Source: Clostridiales bacterium
Lineage (GTDB): Bacteria; Bacillota_A; Clostridia; Saccharofermentanales; Saccharofermentanaceae
Assembly: GCA_017537905.1 (NCBI GenBank)
Contig: JAFYJX010000073.1
Location: 1-34,872, forward strand
Length of the DNA: 34,872 nucleotides
Direction: 5' to 3'
This document shows, piece by piece, positions 1 to 7,360 of this stretch; positions within the stretch are counted from its first letter, which is position 1, and every line of letters starts with the position of its first letter. The position numbers and the translations under genes are program-made. Below the pieces are notes generated by a model that was given only the letters and a program-made list of their open reading frames with translations, made no database searches and was not told the DNA's origin.

Positions 1-55
1 AGATGATGGCGGTGATGAGCAGTAATATGACTCCCTGTGGTTTGGTCTTGCGCAT
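1..55 (-). CDS. partial gene, 5' end only, hydrophobic N-terminus
   Basis: The complement of 53-55 is an ATG preceded by AGAGGAAA, a reasonable SD at about 6 bases. The first 18 codons read MRKTKPQGVILLLITAII, a short basic start followed by a hydrophobic stretch, which fits a signal peptide or a first membrane helix. The rest lies beyond the left edge, so no function can be given. It is divergent from csoR; the 120 bases between this start and the csoR promoter should hold its own promoter, which I could not place. The start call rests on the SD and the hydrophobic stretch only. Confidence 0.55.
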   Translation of the reverse strand, partial: MRKTKPQGVILLLITAII

Positions 56-172
56 TAGATTTCCTCTCTTTTAAGCAAGAGAAATATATATTAATGCGGT
101 GGGTTTTGCAAGGAAATACGACTAAACTCTGTTTTTACGGGTTTGATCGAAGGTTTTGGGAGGCCGGAAAAC

Positions 173-232
173 TTGACGCATACCCTATGGGGGTATATAG
201 TAATTCAAGAAACAGATACCCTAAGGGGGTAT
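173..232 (+). promoter_or_regulatory. csoR-copA promoter with two CsoR operator boxes
   Basis: A -35 TTGACG (173-178) and a -10 TATAGT (196-201) are separated by 17 bases. Two near-identical boxes are present: ATACCCTATGGGGGTAT at 180-196, filling the spacer, and ATACCCTAAGGGGGTAT at 216-232, just after the expected start of transcription. Both match the GC-rich pseudo-palindrome bound by CsoR copper repressors. Occupancy of box 1 would block RNA polymerase directly, and box 2 would add a downstream roadblock. Autoregulation with release by Cu(I) is inferred from the family. Confidence 0.85.
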
Positions 233-251
233 ATTAACCGGAGGTAATACG

Positions 252-554
252 ATGGCTGAGAAGAAGTGCCCGCATTGCAGGACTAAGGAAAGATCAGAAG
301 AAGAGATCAAGGATCTTATCACCAGACTTAACCGCATAGAAGGCCAGATCAGGGGCATCAGGAAGATGGTCGAAGAAGATGCTTACTGCGTTGATGTTCT
401 GACTCAGGTTAGCGCTGCGAAGTGCTCATTGAACAGCTTTTCGAAGGTGCTCTTGGGTAGCCACATCAGGACCTGTGTAGCTGAAGATATCAGAAACGGT
501 TCAGAAGAAAAGACTGAAGAGCTGGTTGAGCTCTTGCAGAAGCTGATGAAATAA
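252..554 (+). CDS. csoR: CsoR-family copper-sensing transcriptional repressor
   Basis: Cytoplasmic all-helical repressor that binds operator DNA when apo and releases it on Cu(I) binding. The 100-residue length and the LNRIEGQIRGI segment (residues 26-36) are typical of the CsoR/RcnR (DUF156) family. The Cu(I) ligand triad is visible as C46, H71 and C75, the Cys-His-Cys pattern of true CsoR proteins rather than RcnR or FrmR. An additional N-terminal CPHC (residues 6-9) is present, as in several Firmicute members. The ATG at 252 has GGAGGT seven bases upstream. It is the first gene of a two-gene unit with copA (28-base gap), and two matching operators lie in its promoter. Confidence 0.95.
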   Translation: MAEKKCPHCRTKERSEEEIKDLITRLNRIEGQIRGIRKMVEEDAYCVDVLTQVSAAKCSLNSFSKVLLGSHIRTCVAEDIRNGSEEKTEELVELLQKLMK

Positions 555-582
555 GATTCAACCTTAGAATTGAGTATTCCTG

Positions 583-3126
583 ATGGAAAACAATGAAGTA
601 AAGACGGATAAGTACCTGGTAACCGGCATGAGCTGTGCCGCCTGCCAGTCACATGTCGAAAAGGCAGTGAACGGCGTAGAGGGCGTTAACTCGTGCAGCG
701 TGTCGCTGCTCACAAATTCCATGAGCGTCTCGGGTTCAGCTGATCCGAAGGCGGTAATTAAAGCTGTCGAAGAAGCAGGCTATGGGGCATCTCTGGAAGG
801 GGAGGGCAAAAAAGCCACAGGACACCTTTTCAAGAGCATGGAAGAGCAGCTGGAGAATAAAGAGATTCCGGTCCTTAAAAAGAGACTTGTAAGTTCTCTT
901 ATCTTCCTGCTCATATTGATGTATTTCTCTATGGGCGTTTCCATGTGGGGTTGGCCCGCACCGAAGTTCCTGGAACACAACATGATCGGAATAGGGATCA
1001 TTGAGATGCTCATTTCCGGCATCGTTATGGTGATCAATAACAGGTTCTTCGTTAACGGATTTAAGGCGCTCATTCATAAGGGCACGAATATGGATACGCT
1101 GGTCTGTATGGGGTCGGGCGTTTCCTTCATTTATAGTTTTGTAACATTGTTACACATGACAACGGCGGGCTCTCACGAGGCTCAGATGGCATTGATGGAT
1201 GAACTCTATTTTGAATCTGCTGCCATGATCGTGACGCTGATAACCATTGGGAAATTACTTGAAGCCATATCAAAAGGACGCACCACGAATGCTCTGAAAG
1301 GACTCCTTAATCTGCAGCCTAAGACAGCTGTCTTGATAAGGGACGGAGAGGAAGTGGCAGTTCCTGTCGAAGACGTTAAGGTCGGTGATATCTATGCAGT
1401 AAGACCGGGCGGTTCGATCCCTGTCGACGGCAGGATAATAGAAGGCGAGTGCGCTGTCAACGAATCAGCTCTTACGGGCGAATCGGTACCTGTTGATAAG
1501 AAAACGGGAGACAGGATATCGGCTGGAACGATCAACAGTTCGGGATATGTCAGGTGCCGCGCTGAGAAAGTCGGCGAGGACACAACCCTCGCACAGATCA
1601 TTAAAATGGTGAGCGAATCTTCGGCAACGAAGGCGCCTATCGCCAGGATCGCGGATAAAGTATCCGGAATATTCGTGCCGGCGGTGCTCATTATTGCTGC
1701 GGTCGTTTTCGTTGTCTGGCTTTTGACAGGTGCGGAAACAGGCTATGCACTTACGAGAGCCATCTCGGTATTGGTCGTAAGCTGCCCCTGCGCATTGGGC
1801 CTTGCGACTCCGGTAGTGATAATGGTAGGTAACGGCGTGTCTGCCAGAAACGGAATTTTGTTTAAGACTTCAACTTCACTCGAGCAGACCGGCAAAGCGG
1901 AGATAATAGTTCTCGATAAGACGGGAACGATCACGGGCGGCGAGCCTGTTGTTACAGACGTCATTCCCGTATCTGATGAAGAGACACTTCTTAAATTTGC
2001 GTATGCGCTCGAAAACAAGAGCGAGCACCCCCTGGGAAAAGCAGTTACGGGGTATTGCAGGGAAAAAGATATTAAGCTCGAAGAGGCTGATAACTTCCGT
2101 GTGTATGCCGGAAACGGTCTGGAAGGAACTGTTAACGGAAAGACCGTTAGAGGAGGAAACAGCAAGTTTATAAGGTCTATCGATGCATCTTTCGAAGAAA
2201 AAGCAGAAGAACTTGCAAGTCAGGGCAAAACGCCGCTGTTTTTCGAAGAAGACGGCAAGCTTACAGGAATCATCGCCGTTGCTGATACGATCAGGGAAGA
2301 CTCGGCTGAAGCTGTTAAGGAATTTAAGAAACTCGGCCTGTATACGGTCATGCTGACGGGAGATAACAGAAGAACTGCAGACAGTATCGGCAGACTATCA
2401 GGCGTCGATATGACTGTGGCCGAAGTCCTCCCGGGCGACAAGGAAAAGATCATCAAAAAGCTTCAGGAATACGGCAAAGTGATAATGGTCGGCGACGGCA
2501 TCAATGACGCTCCGGCGCTGACTTCCGCTGATGTCGGAATCGCTATCGGCGCGGGAACCGATATAGCAATAGACGCAGCAGATGTGGTGCTCATGAAATC
2601 AAGCCTGAGAGATGCTGCGGCGGCAATAAGGATATCCGGACGGACGATAACGAATATCCGTGAGAACCTTTTCTGGGCATTTATTTATAATATTGCGCTC
2701 ATTCCTGTTGCTGCGGGTGCTTATGCGGCTTTGGGAGTTACCATGACTCCGATGTTCGGTGCGGCTGCCATGAGCTTGTCGAGCTTTACGGTATGCATGA
2801 ACGCCTTAAGGCTTAATCTCGTGAAACCTTATGACACGAAGCATGATAAGGCCAAGAGTGACATCAGGAACAGAATAAAAGATACGGAAATCAAAATTGA
2901 AAAGGAGATAAAAACTATGGAAAAGACCATTAAGATCGAAGGCATGATGTGCGGACACTGCGAAGCTTCCGTAAAGAAGGCGTTGGAAGCTGTTGACGGC
3001 GTTATTTCGGCAGATGTATCTCACGATAAGGGAACTGCTGTCGTTGCGCTCGAAAAGGATGTCGCTGACGATGTCCTCACTAAGGCTGTTGAAGATAAGG
3101 ACTACAAAGTTACAGGCATCTCCTGA
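583..3126 (+). CDS. copA: Cu(I)-exporting P1B-1 ATPase with C-terminal CopZ-like domain
   Basis: Inner-membrane pump exporting Cu(I) from the cytoplasm with ATP. Domain order in 847 residues: N-terminal HMA domain (GMSCAAC, residues 15-21, ligands C18 and C21), membrane helices, actuator domain with TGES, CPC metal site (C401-P-C403) in SCPCALGLATP, phosphorylation site D445 in DKTGT, SEHPLG, TGDN, GDGINDAP, then two final helices carrying the YN and MxxSS residues of copper-specific pumps. After a charged linker (about 750-778) a second HMA domain follows (GMMCGHC, ligands C790 and C793). The extra C-terminal domain is unusual for CopA but looks like CopZ. No good SD precedes 583; translation may be coupled to csoR. 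Confidence 0.95.
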   Translation: MENNEVKTDKYLVTGMSCAACQSHVEKAVNGVEGVNSCSVSLLTNSMSVSGSADPKAVIKAVEEAGYGASLEGEGKKATGHLFKSMEEQLENKEIPVLKKRLVSSLIFLLILMYFSMGVSMWGWPAPKFLEHNMIGIGIIEMLISGIVMVINNRFFVNGFKALIHKGTNMDTLVCMGSGVSFIYSFVTLLHMTTAGSHEAQMALMDELYFESAAMIVTLITIGKLLEAISKGRTTNALKGLLNLQPKTAVLIRDGEEVAVPVEDVKVGDIYAVRPGGSIPVDGRIIEGECAVNESALTGESVPVDKKTGDRISAGTINSSGYVRCRAEKVGEDTTLAQIIKMVSESSATKAPIARIADKVSGIFVPAVLIIAAVVFVVWLLTGAETGYALTRAISVLVVSCPCALGLATPVVIMVGNGVSARNGILFKTSTSLEQTGKAEIIVLDKTGTITGGEPVVTDVIPVSDEETLLKFAYALENKSEHPLGKAVTGYCREKDIKLEEADNFRVYAGNGLEGTVNGKTVRGGNSKFIRSIDASFEEKAEELASQGKTPLFFEEDGKLTGIIAVADTIREDSAEAVKEFKKLGLYTVMLTGDNRRTADSIGRLSGVDMTVAEVLPGDKEKIIKKLQEYGKVIMVGDGINDAPALTSADVGIAIGAGTDIAIDAADVVLMKSSLRDAAAAIRISGRTITNIRENLFWAFIYNIALIPVAAGAYAALGVTMTPMFGAAAMSLSSFTVCMNALRLNLVKPYDTKHDKAKSDIRNRIKDTEIKIEKEIKTMEKTIKIEGMMCGHCEASVKKALEAVDGVISADVSHDKGTAVVALEKDVADDVLTKAVEDKDYKVTGIS
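2917..3126 (+). CDS. copZ: possible CopZ copper chaperone from an internal in-frame start in copA
   Basis: Codon 779 of copA is an ATG preceded by AAAGGAGA (2901-2908), a near-perfect SD nine bases upstream. It is far better than the signal at the copA start. Initiation here would give a free 69-residue protein that is exactly one HMA fold, with GMMCGHC carrying both Cu(I) ligands at its residues 12 and 15. 69 residues is the usual length of CopZ, the cytoplasmic chaperone that hands Cu(I) to CopA. The same DNA could thus make the pump-tethered domain and a free chaperone. The SD and the frame are seen; use of this start is inference. The strong SD could instead be a relic of a former separate copZ. 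Confidence 0.5.
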   Translation: MEKTIKIEGMMCGHCEASVKKALEAVDGVISADVSHDKGTAVVALEKDVADDVLTKAVEDKDYKVTGIS

Positions 3127-3166
3127 TCCTCAAAAATAATTATAAGTTCTGAGCCTTTTCATAATG

Positions 3167-3172
3167 TATAAT
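3167..3172 (+). promoter_or_regulatory. likely -10 element for the two-component operon
   Basis: TATAAT at 3167-3172 lies 24 bases before the regulator's ATG, in the 69-base gap after copA. I see no convincing -35. It suggests the two-component genes are transcribed on their own rather than only by read-through from copA. Confidence 0.45.
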
Positions 3173-3195
3173 TATATGGTGAGGTGATGGGGACT

Positions 3196-3849
3196 ATGAT
3201 ACATATACTTATAGTTGAAGACGAGAAACCGATCTCAAATCTTATTCGTATGAGCCTTACAAAGGCCGGTTATTCATGCATGTGCGCTTTTGACGGCGAA
3301 CAGGCTTTGGACATGATCAAGAATAATGTCTTTGACCTTATTCTTCTTGACGTCATGATCCCTAAGATCGACGGCTTCTCTCTGATGCAGTATATCCGTC
3401 CGATGAAGGTTCCGGTCATATTCCTTACTGCAAAGAATATGGTCGAGGACAGAGTAAGAGGACTTGAACTGGGCGCGGAAGATTACCTGGCAAAACCTTT
3501 CGAGATAATAGAGCTCCTTGCGAGAGTAAATGTTGTTTTGCGCCGCTATAACAAGACAGATACAGAGATCCATATTGCGGGTCTTACGATTGATACAAAA
3601 GCCATGATCGTTTACAAGGACGGTTACCAGATTCCGCTTACACCGAAGGAGTATGAATTGCTTCTTCTTTTCGCGAGGAATCCCGGTATTGCCATGTACA
3701 GGGAAACGATCTATGAGCGTGTTTGGAATGAACCTTTCCCCTATGGCAGTAAGACCGTAGATCTCCATATTCAGAGACTCCGTAAAAAGCTCGGATGGGA
3801 GGAAGTCATTCACGCTGTGCCTAAGGTAGGTTACAGGCTGGAGGCTTAA
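3196..3849 (+). CDS. OmpR/PhoB-family response regulator
   Basis: Cytoplasmic DNA-binding half of a two-component system. The receiver domain (about residues 1-112) shows the acidic pair in VEDEKP, phosphoacceptor D52 in LLDVMIP, the conserved threonine in FLTAKN, and the lysine in AKPFE. The C-terminal winged helix (about 125-217) ends in DLHIQRLRKKL and VGYRLEA, typical of OmpR proteins. I chose ATG 3196 because GAGGTG (3181-3186) lies nine bases upstream; an in-frame GTG at 3184 and ATG at 3187 overlap that SD. The kinase follows after two bases. The neighbouring copper genes do not prove a copper stimulus. Confidence 0.92.
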   Translation: MIHILIVEDEKPISNLIRMSLTKAGYSCMCAFDGEQALDMIKNNVFDLILLDVMIPKIDGFSLMQYIRPMKVPVIFLTAKNMVEDRVRGLELGAEDYLAKPFEIIELLARVNVVLRRYNKTDTEIHIAGLTIDTKAMIVYKDGYQIPLTPKEYELLLLFARNPGIAMYRETIYERVWNEPFPYGSKTVDLHIQRLRKKLGWEEVIHAVPKVGYRLEA

Positions 3850-3851
3850 TA

Positions 3852-5228
3852 ATGCGATTCCGCCAGAAGATGCTCCTAGTAATGGTTTGGCTTCTCACAC
3901 TCAGTTATGGTGTGGGAGGCGTTCTTCTGATAAGGCAGAATTTTAAGAGCTCCCTGGCACAGATCCGTAAGAACCACGAGGAATCGTATGAGATGATCCT
4001 GCAGACGGTTCAGCTCGTTAACTTCGTTGATATCCAGCAGGACTTTTCGAGTATCAGTAACGCTCTTGACCGAATGAATGCATCTGACAGTATCGTCGGA
4101 ATCAAGCTTATGAAGGGCGATACCGTTCTTTATCAGAACGGTGATACCGTCAGGGATTTTGAGATCCAGTCAAGCTTTGAATCCTTAATGTTCTCTAATA
4201 ACGGCAAGGAGTTCTATGAGATAAAAGGAACGGTTAAGGCCGATAACCAGCCGCTTCAGCTTATCGTTCTTTACGACATCTCTCCTGTTTACCAGGCGCG
4301 CGAAGTGCAGATGATTACATATCAGCAGGTATTCTTCGTGCTCATCATCATCGGAGGCTTTACTGCGTGGATTACTTCTTATCTCATGACAAAGCCTCTG
4401 GCAAATGTTTCGAAAACCGCGAGAGCCCTGGCTTCGGGCGATCTTGATGCCAGAGTCAACCCGAGAAGACATGATGAGATCGGCCAGCTCGGTTCAGACT
4501 TTGATAACATGGCAGACCAGCTGTCGGACAACATAAACGAACTTAAGTGGACGATGGAACACCAGGATCAGTTTATGGGAAGTTTTGCCCATGAATTAAA
4601 GACTCCTATGACTTCCATCATCGGTTATGCTGACCTGTTAAGAAGCCAGTCTCTGACAGGCGAGGAAGCGCAGGAAGCTGCAAACTACATCTTCTCTGAA
4701 GGTAAGAGACTCGAAGCGCTCTCACTTAAACTCTTGGATCTCCTTATGATGAAGAAGGAGAGCATCAAGCTTATCCCGACTGATATGAAGCAGATGATAG
4801 ATAATCTTACTCTGCATCTGCAGCCTGTTTACACAAAGAAAAACATTATGCTCGAGTGCCGCTGCGAACCCGGTATCTGTATGACGGAGCCTGACCTTTT
4901 CGGATCAGTTCTTACAAATCTCATAGATAACGCGAGAAAAGCTATCGACAACGGCGGCAACATCATGATCCTTGGTGAGAGCGTAAAAGGTTATTACCGT
5001 ATCCGTGTAGTAGATAACGGCAGAGGTATGCCGGAAGAAGCAATAAAGCATATTACCGAAGCTTTCTACCGTGTCGATAAATCCAGATCAAGAGCGCAGG
5101 GCGGCGCGGGTCTGGGCCTGACACTCTGTAAAGAAGTAATCAATCTTCATAACGGAACGATTGCCTTTGCTTCGCGTGAAGGAAACGGAACGTGTGTTAC
5201 TGTCACGTTAAAGGAGATCGAAAGATGA
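3852..5228 (+). CDS. membrane sensor histidine kinase
   Basis: Partner of the preceding regulator. 458 residues: membrane helix about 6-26, an extracytoplasmic sensor of about 125 residues, second helix about 155-176, HAMP linker (about 178-230), HisKA domain with phosphoacceptor H247 in FAHELKTPM, and a C-terminal ATPase domain with NLIDNARKAI (N box), VVDNGRGMP (G1) and GGAGLGLTLC (G2). All catalytic motifs are intact. GGAGGC (3840-3845) is the SD. The stop codon overlaps the start of the next gene (ATGA at 5225-5228), so the three proteins are probably co-translated. The signal sensed cannot be read from the sequence. Confidence 0.93.
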   Translation: MRFRQKMLLVMVWLLTLSYGVGGVLLIRQNFKSSLAQIRKNHEESYEMILQTVQLVNFVDIQQDFSSISNALDRMNASDSIVGIKLMKGDTVLYQNGDTVRDFEIQSSFESLMFSNNGKEFYEIKGTVKADNQPLQLIVLYDISPVYQAREVQMITYQQVFFVLIIIGGFTAWITSYLMTKPLANVSKTARALASGDLDARVNPRRHDEIGQLGSDFDNMADQLSDNINELKWTMEHQDQFMGSFAHELKTPMTSIIGYADLLRSQSLTGEEAQEAANYIFSEGKRLEALSLKLLDLLMMKKESIKLIPTDMKQMIDNLTLHLQPVYTKKNIMLECRCEPGICMTEPDLFGSVLTNLIDNARKAIDNGGNIMILGESVKGYYRIRVVDNGRGMPEEAIKHITEAFYRVDKSRSRAQGGAGLGLTLCKEVINLHNGTIAFASREGNGTCVTVTLKEIER

Positions 5229-5965
5229 AAAAGATAAGTCTTGTCATTCTTGCGGTTTTCTTCATCATGGCAGCAGCTCTCGGCTGGTTCCTTCCTGTTG
5301 CAGCATTCAATATTGAGGACAGATTTTACGAAGGAAAGCAGGAGGCGTTAGACATTGCACAGATCAACCTGTCGTACAGGGAAGACCTCGCAATGAACCA
5401 GAAGATCAACCTGGTAAAGTATGATATCAACAATGCAGAAAACATCCAGCTCGAAAAAGGTGTATTCAGCACAGAGGAAGATATCGAACGCATCATATCC
5501 GATTTTATGTATGACTTCACCGGCAAGAAGTATGACTTAAGCAATTCTTTATATGCGAAACCGGTGCTTGTTAACTTAAAGAATAACAGAGGTACGATCG
5601 TTATTTGGACAATAAGCTGCTGGGTAGACGGCGACTGGGGTTTCGAATGTTGTGTAGATGATAAGACCGGTGCCATTCTCCGCTGCGCTTTTAAGACAAG
5701 TGGTGAAGCGGATTGGGACAGACTTGTGCCCGGAGCATATAACTCTAAAGATGTGGCGAAAGCAATAACTGAGAGGATCAGTAATGCTTTGTATAATCAT
5801 TATCAGAAACAGGTATCTGCAAAGCTTGTAACTTACCGTAAAGTTCAGGATCTGCCGCAAGAAAGTACGCTCGGGTACCGTCTTGTATTCAGAGATGCGA
5901 AGAACTATACCTTCCAGATAACGGTAAATACTTATATATATGAAGGCAGAATCGAGACATATTAA
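5225..5965 (+). CDS. exported or membrane-anchored protein of unknown function, coupled to the kinase
   Basis: No family recognised. 246 residues from the ATG at 5225, which overlaps the kinase stop codon and has AAGGAGA about eight bases upstream. An in-frame ATG at 5192 lies inside the kinase gene and is unlikely. The N-terminus (MKKISLVILAVFF and about 15 more apolar residues) is an uncleaved anchor or signal peptide; there is no lipobox cysteine. The rest is polar and mixed alpha/beta, with a WTISCWVDGDWGFECCVDD segment that resembles the two-stranded repeats of PepSY/YpeB-like proteins. Tight coupling suggests an extracytoplasmic accessory of the kinase, in the way YycI or YycH modulate WalK. 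That role is inference. Confidence 0.8.
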   Translation: MKKISLVILAVFFIMAAALGWFLPVAAFNIEDRFYEGKQEALDIAQINLSYREDLAMNQKINLVKYDINNAENIQLEKGVFSTEEDIERIISDFMYDFTGKKYDLSNSLYAKPVLVNLKNNRGTIVIWTISCWVDGDWGFECCVDDKTGAILRCAFKTSGEADWDRLVPGAYNSKDVAKAITERISNALYNHYQKQVSAKLVTYRKVQDLPQESTLGYRLVFRDAKNYTFQITVNTYIYEGRIETY

Positions 5966-5975
5966 TTTTATTCAA

Positions 5976-6031
5976 TTGATGCCGTTTTGATGCCGATTTA
6001 GTACTTTTTTGATTTTTCCCTTTGCAATAAT
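5976..6031 (+). promoter_or_regulatory. 11-bp-phased direct repeat upstream of an extended -10
   Basis: TTGATGCCG occurs at 5976-5984 and again at 5987-5995, an exact 11-base period. An extended -10 like element, TG-C-AATAAT, lies at 6023-6031, and the repeats end about eight bases before where a -35 would be. OmpR/PhoB-type regulators bind direct repeats with this period just upstream of -35. The regulator at 3196 is an obvious candidate. Binding is inference. Confidence 0.4.
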
Positions 6032-6065
6032 AAGCTCAGAAGTTAAGCAAAGGAGGAAAAATTTG

Positions 6066-6299
6066 ATGTTTCCTGAATTGACTTTAAAGATTAGAAATCA
6101 TGCCGCAAATATGGGGAGCGGATTTGTTGTGATTGCGGGCTTCTTGCTCGCAATCACCATGGTGTTTGTTATCGTGTTCGCACGTTGGAACGGAGTAAAG
6201 AACAGTACTTCATATAGTATAAATGATGACAAACCTAAGATAGAGTCAACGATTGATGATTCAGGATGCGTTTCATTGGTAATTCCTGAATTGCAATAA
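6066..6299 (+). CDS. small single-span membrane protein
   Basis: Unrecognised 77-residue protein. The ATG at 6066 has a strong SD (AAAGGAGG, about nine bases upstream); an in-frame ATG at 6009 has none and lies in the promoter region. Residues about 19-41 form one membrane helix, preceded by a short basic segment (KIRNHAANMG). A polar tail of about 35 residues ends in VIPELQ. It follows the two-component operon after 100 bases that include the phased repeat, so it may be a target of that system. The gene ends four bases before the convergent DUF4037 gene with no visible terminator. Confidence 0.75.
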   Translation: MFPELTLKIRNHAANMGSGFVVIAGFLLAITMVFVIVFARWNGVKNSTSYSINDDKPKIESTIDDSGCVSLVIPELQ

Positions 6300-6303
6300 G
6301 AAG

Positions 6304-7275
6304 TTAATCTTCGCCGACAAAAACATTCCAAGATGCAATCTCTGTATCGCTTATGGTCTTCATAATGAGTTTTGCATTGTCGAGAAGATAGTCGCTGTAG
6401 CCCGAAGACCAACCGCGTTTAACCAGTTCCTTGACAATTTCGCCGCTTATCTCTTCGATCAAATCGACCTTACCCAGACTTTCTTCTTCTTCGCTCATTT
6501 GAGAAAGCTTAATAAGCGGCTTCTGCACGCTACTCAAGGTGGTAAACTCATTCATCGCTCTGAAGCGCCATTTGTAATATGGCATATATCGGCCATTTAA
6601 AAGGAACAATGCCGCAGTTATCTTATATATGAATTCTGTAACACAGAAATAAGCGGCGCCGATGTCACCACGTTTAATGGAGCGGGAATAATTGAATTGC
6701 CCGGTTTTACCTGCCATGGCAAGGTCTGCAGCGACTTTCTTCTTTAATATGTCTTCGGGATAATATCCCGCCCAAACATTTCTTATACTTGTAAATTCGC
6801 CCGAAGGGTCACGGAAAACTTTTCCGTTGACTGCTTCGGCTAAATGCTTCTGCGGCGTAGCAAGCCAGTCCTGTGTTGTAGCGGGCACATGTGTCATTCC
6901 CGTATGTTCATAATAGAATTCTTCGATGCTGTGAACGCCTACTCTGTGGCGTCTTGCACCGGTCATTATATTGCTTGGTTCAGACATTCCGACATCGCTT
7001 CTGTGGTTTAATATGAATTCTTCAACAGGAAGTTCTTCGTATGCTTTTTCCAAGTCGTCGCCGATCTTCTTTTTAAGCTCTTCCGGAAGCCACAGACAGA
7101 ATCCGGGAGCATAGTCGTGATCTCTTGAAATGTAGTCATCGTACCCGAAAGCCTCTGATGTCTGTCCGACAAGGCCTGCTGCGATCTGATCCTTATATTC
7201 AGGGAAATTCTTTTCGAGCATGGGAAGACCATACTCTTCGAAAAACACTTCCGATATCTTAAGTCCGTTCCACAT
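6304..7275 (-). CDS. DUF4037 family protein, nucleotidyltransferase-like
   Basis: 323-residue cytoplasmic protein of the DUF4037 family. Near the N-terminus the family signature is clear: GQTSEAFGYDDYISRDHDY (about residues 37-55). Its G-S...D-D pattern and further aspartates resemble the metal-binding active site of minimal nucleotidyltransferases. The substrate is unknown. I chose the ATG at 7275 because MWNGLKISEVFFEEYG matches the usual family N-terminus and AAAAGGGG lies about nine bases upstream. The longer reading (ATG 7320 or TTG 7323) starts in the loop of the terminator at 7303-7333. It lies downstream of pta on the same strand but beyond that terminator. Confidence 0.8.
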   Translation of the reverse strand: MWNGLKISEVFFEEYGLPMLEKNFPEYKDQIAAGLVGQTSEAFGYDDYISRDHDYAPGFCLWLPEELKKKIGDDLEKAYEELPVEEFILNHRSDVGMSEPSNIMTGARRHRVGVHSIEEFYYEHTGMTHVPATTQDWLATPQKHLAEAVNGKVFRDPSGEFTSIRNVWAGYYPEDILKKKVAADLAMAGKTGQFNYSRSIKRGDIGAAYFCVTEFIYKITAALFLLNGRYMPYYKWRFRAMNEFTTLSSVQKPLIKLSQMSEEEESLGKVDLIEEISGEIVKELVKRGWSSGYSDYLLDNAKLIMKTISDTEIASWNVFVGED

Positions 7276-7302
7276 GAGCGAGAGCCCCTTTTCGATAGAA
7301 TA

Positions 7303-7333
7303 AAAAGAAGCGCTGACCATCAACGCTTCTTTT
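7303..7333 (-). terminator. intrinsic terminator after the buk-pta unit
   Basis: A perfect 10-bp stem (7303-7312 pairs with 7324-7333, AAAAGAAGCG/CGCTTCTTTT) with an 11-base loop. On the minus strand it is followed by a T-rich run (TTTTTATTC). It lies 27 bases after the pta stop. Confidence 0.7.
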
Positions 7334-7360
7334 ATTTTACATTAGTTTTCCGTTTTTAAA

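Noticed and set aside
37..237. 66-codon plus-strand frame before csoR
   Set aside because: It covers the csoR promoter and both CsoR boxes and has no SD.
2830..3126. Frameshift or misassembly joining copA and copZ
   Set aside because: The frame runs open through a charged linker without any sign of a broken codon, and similar CopA C-terminal HMA fusions exist in Clostridia as far as I recall.
7276..7320. Upstream start (ATG 7320 or TTG 7323) for the DUF4037 gene
   Set aside because: Those codons lie in the loop of the terminator hairpin 7303-7333, and the family N-terminus matches the start at 7275.
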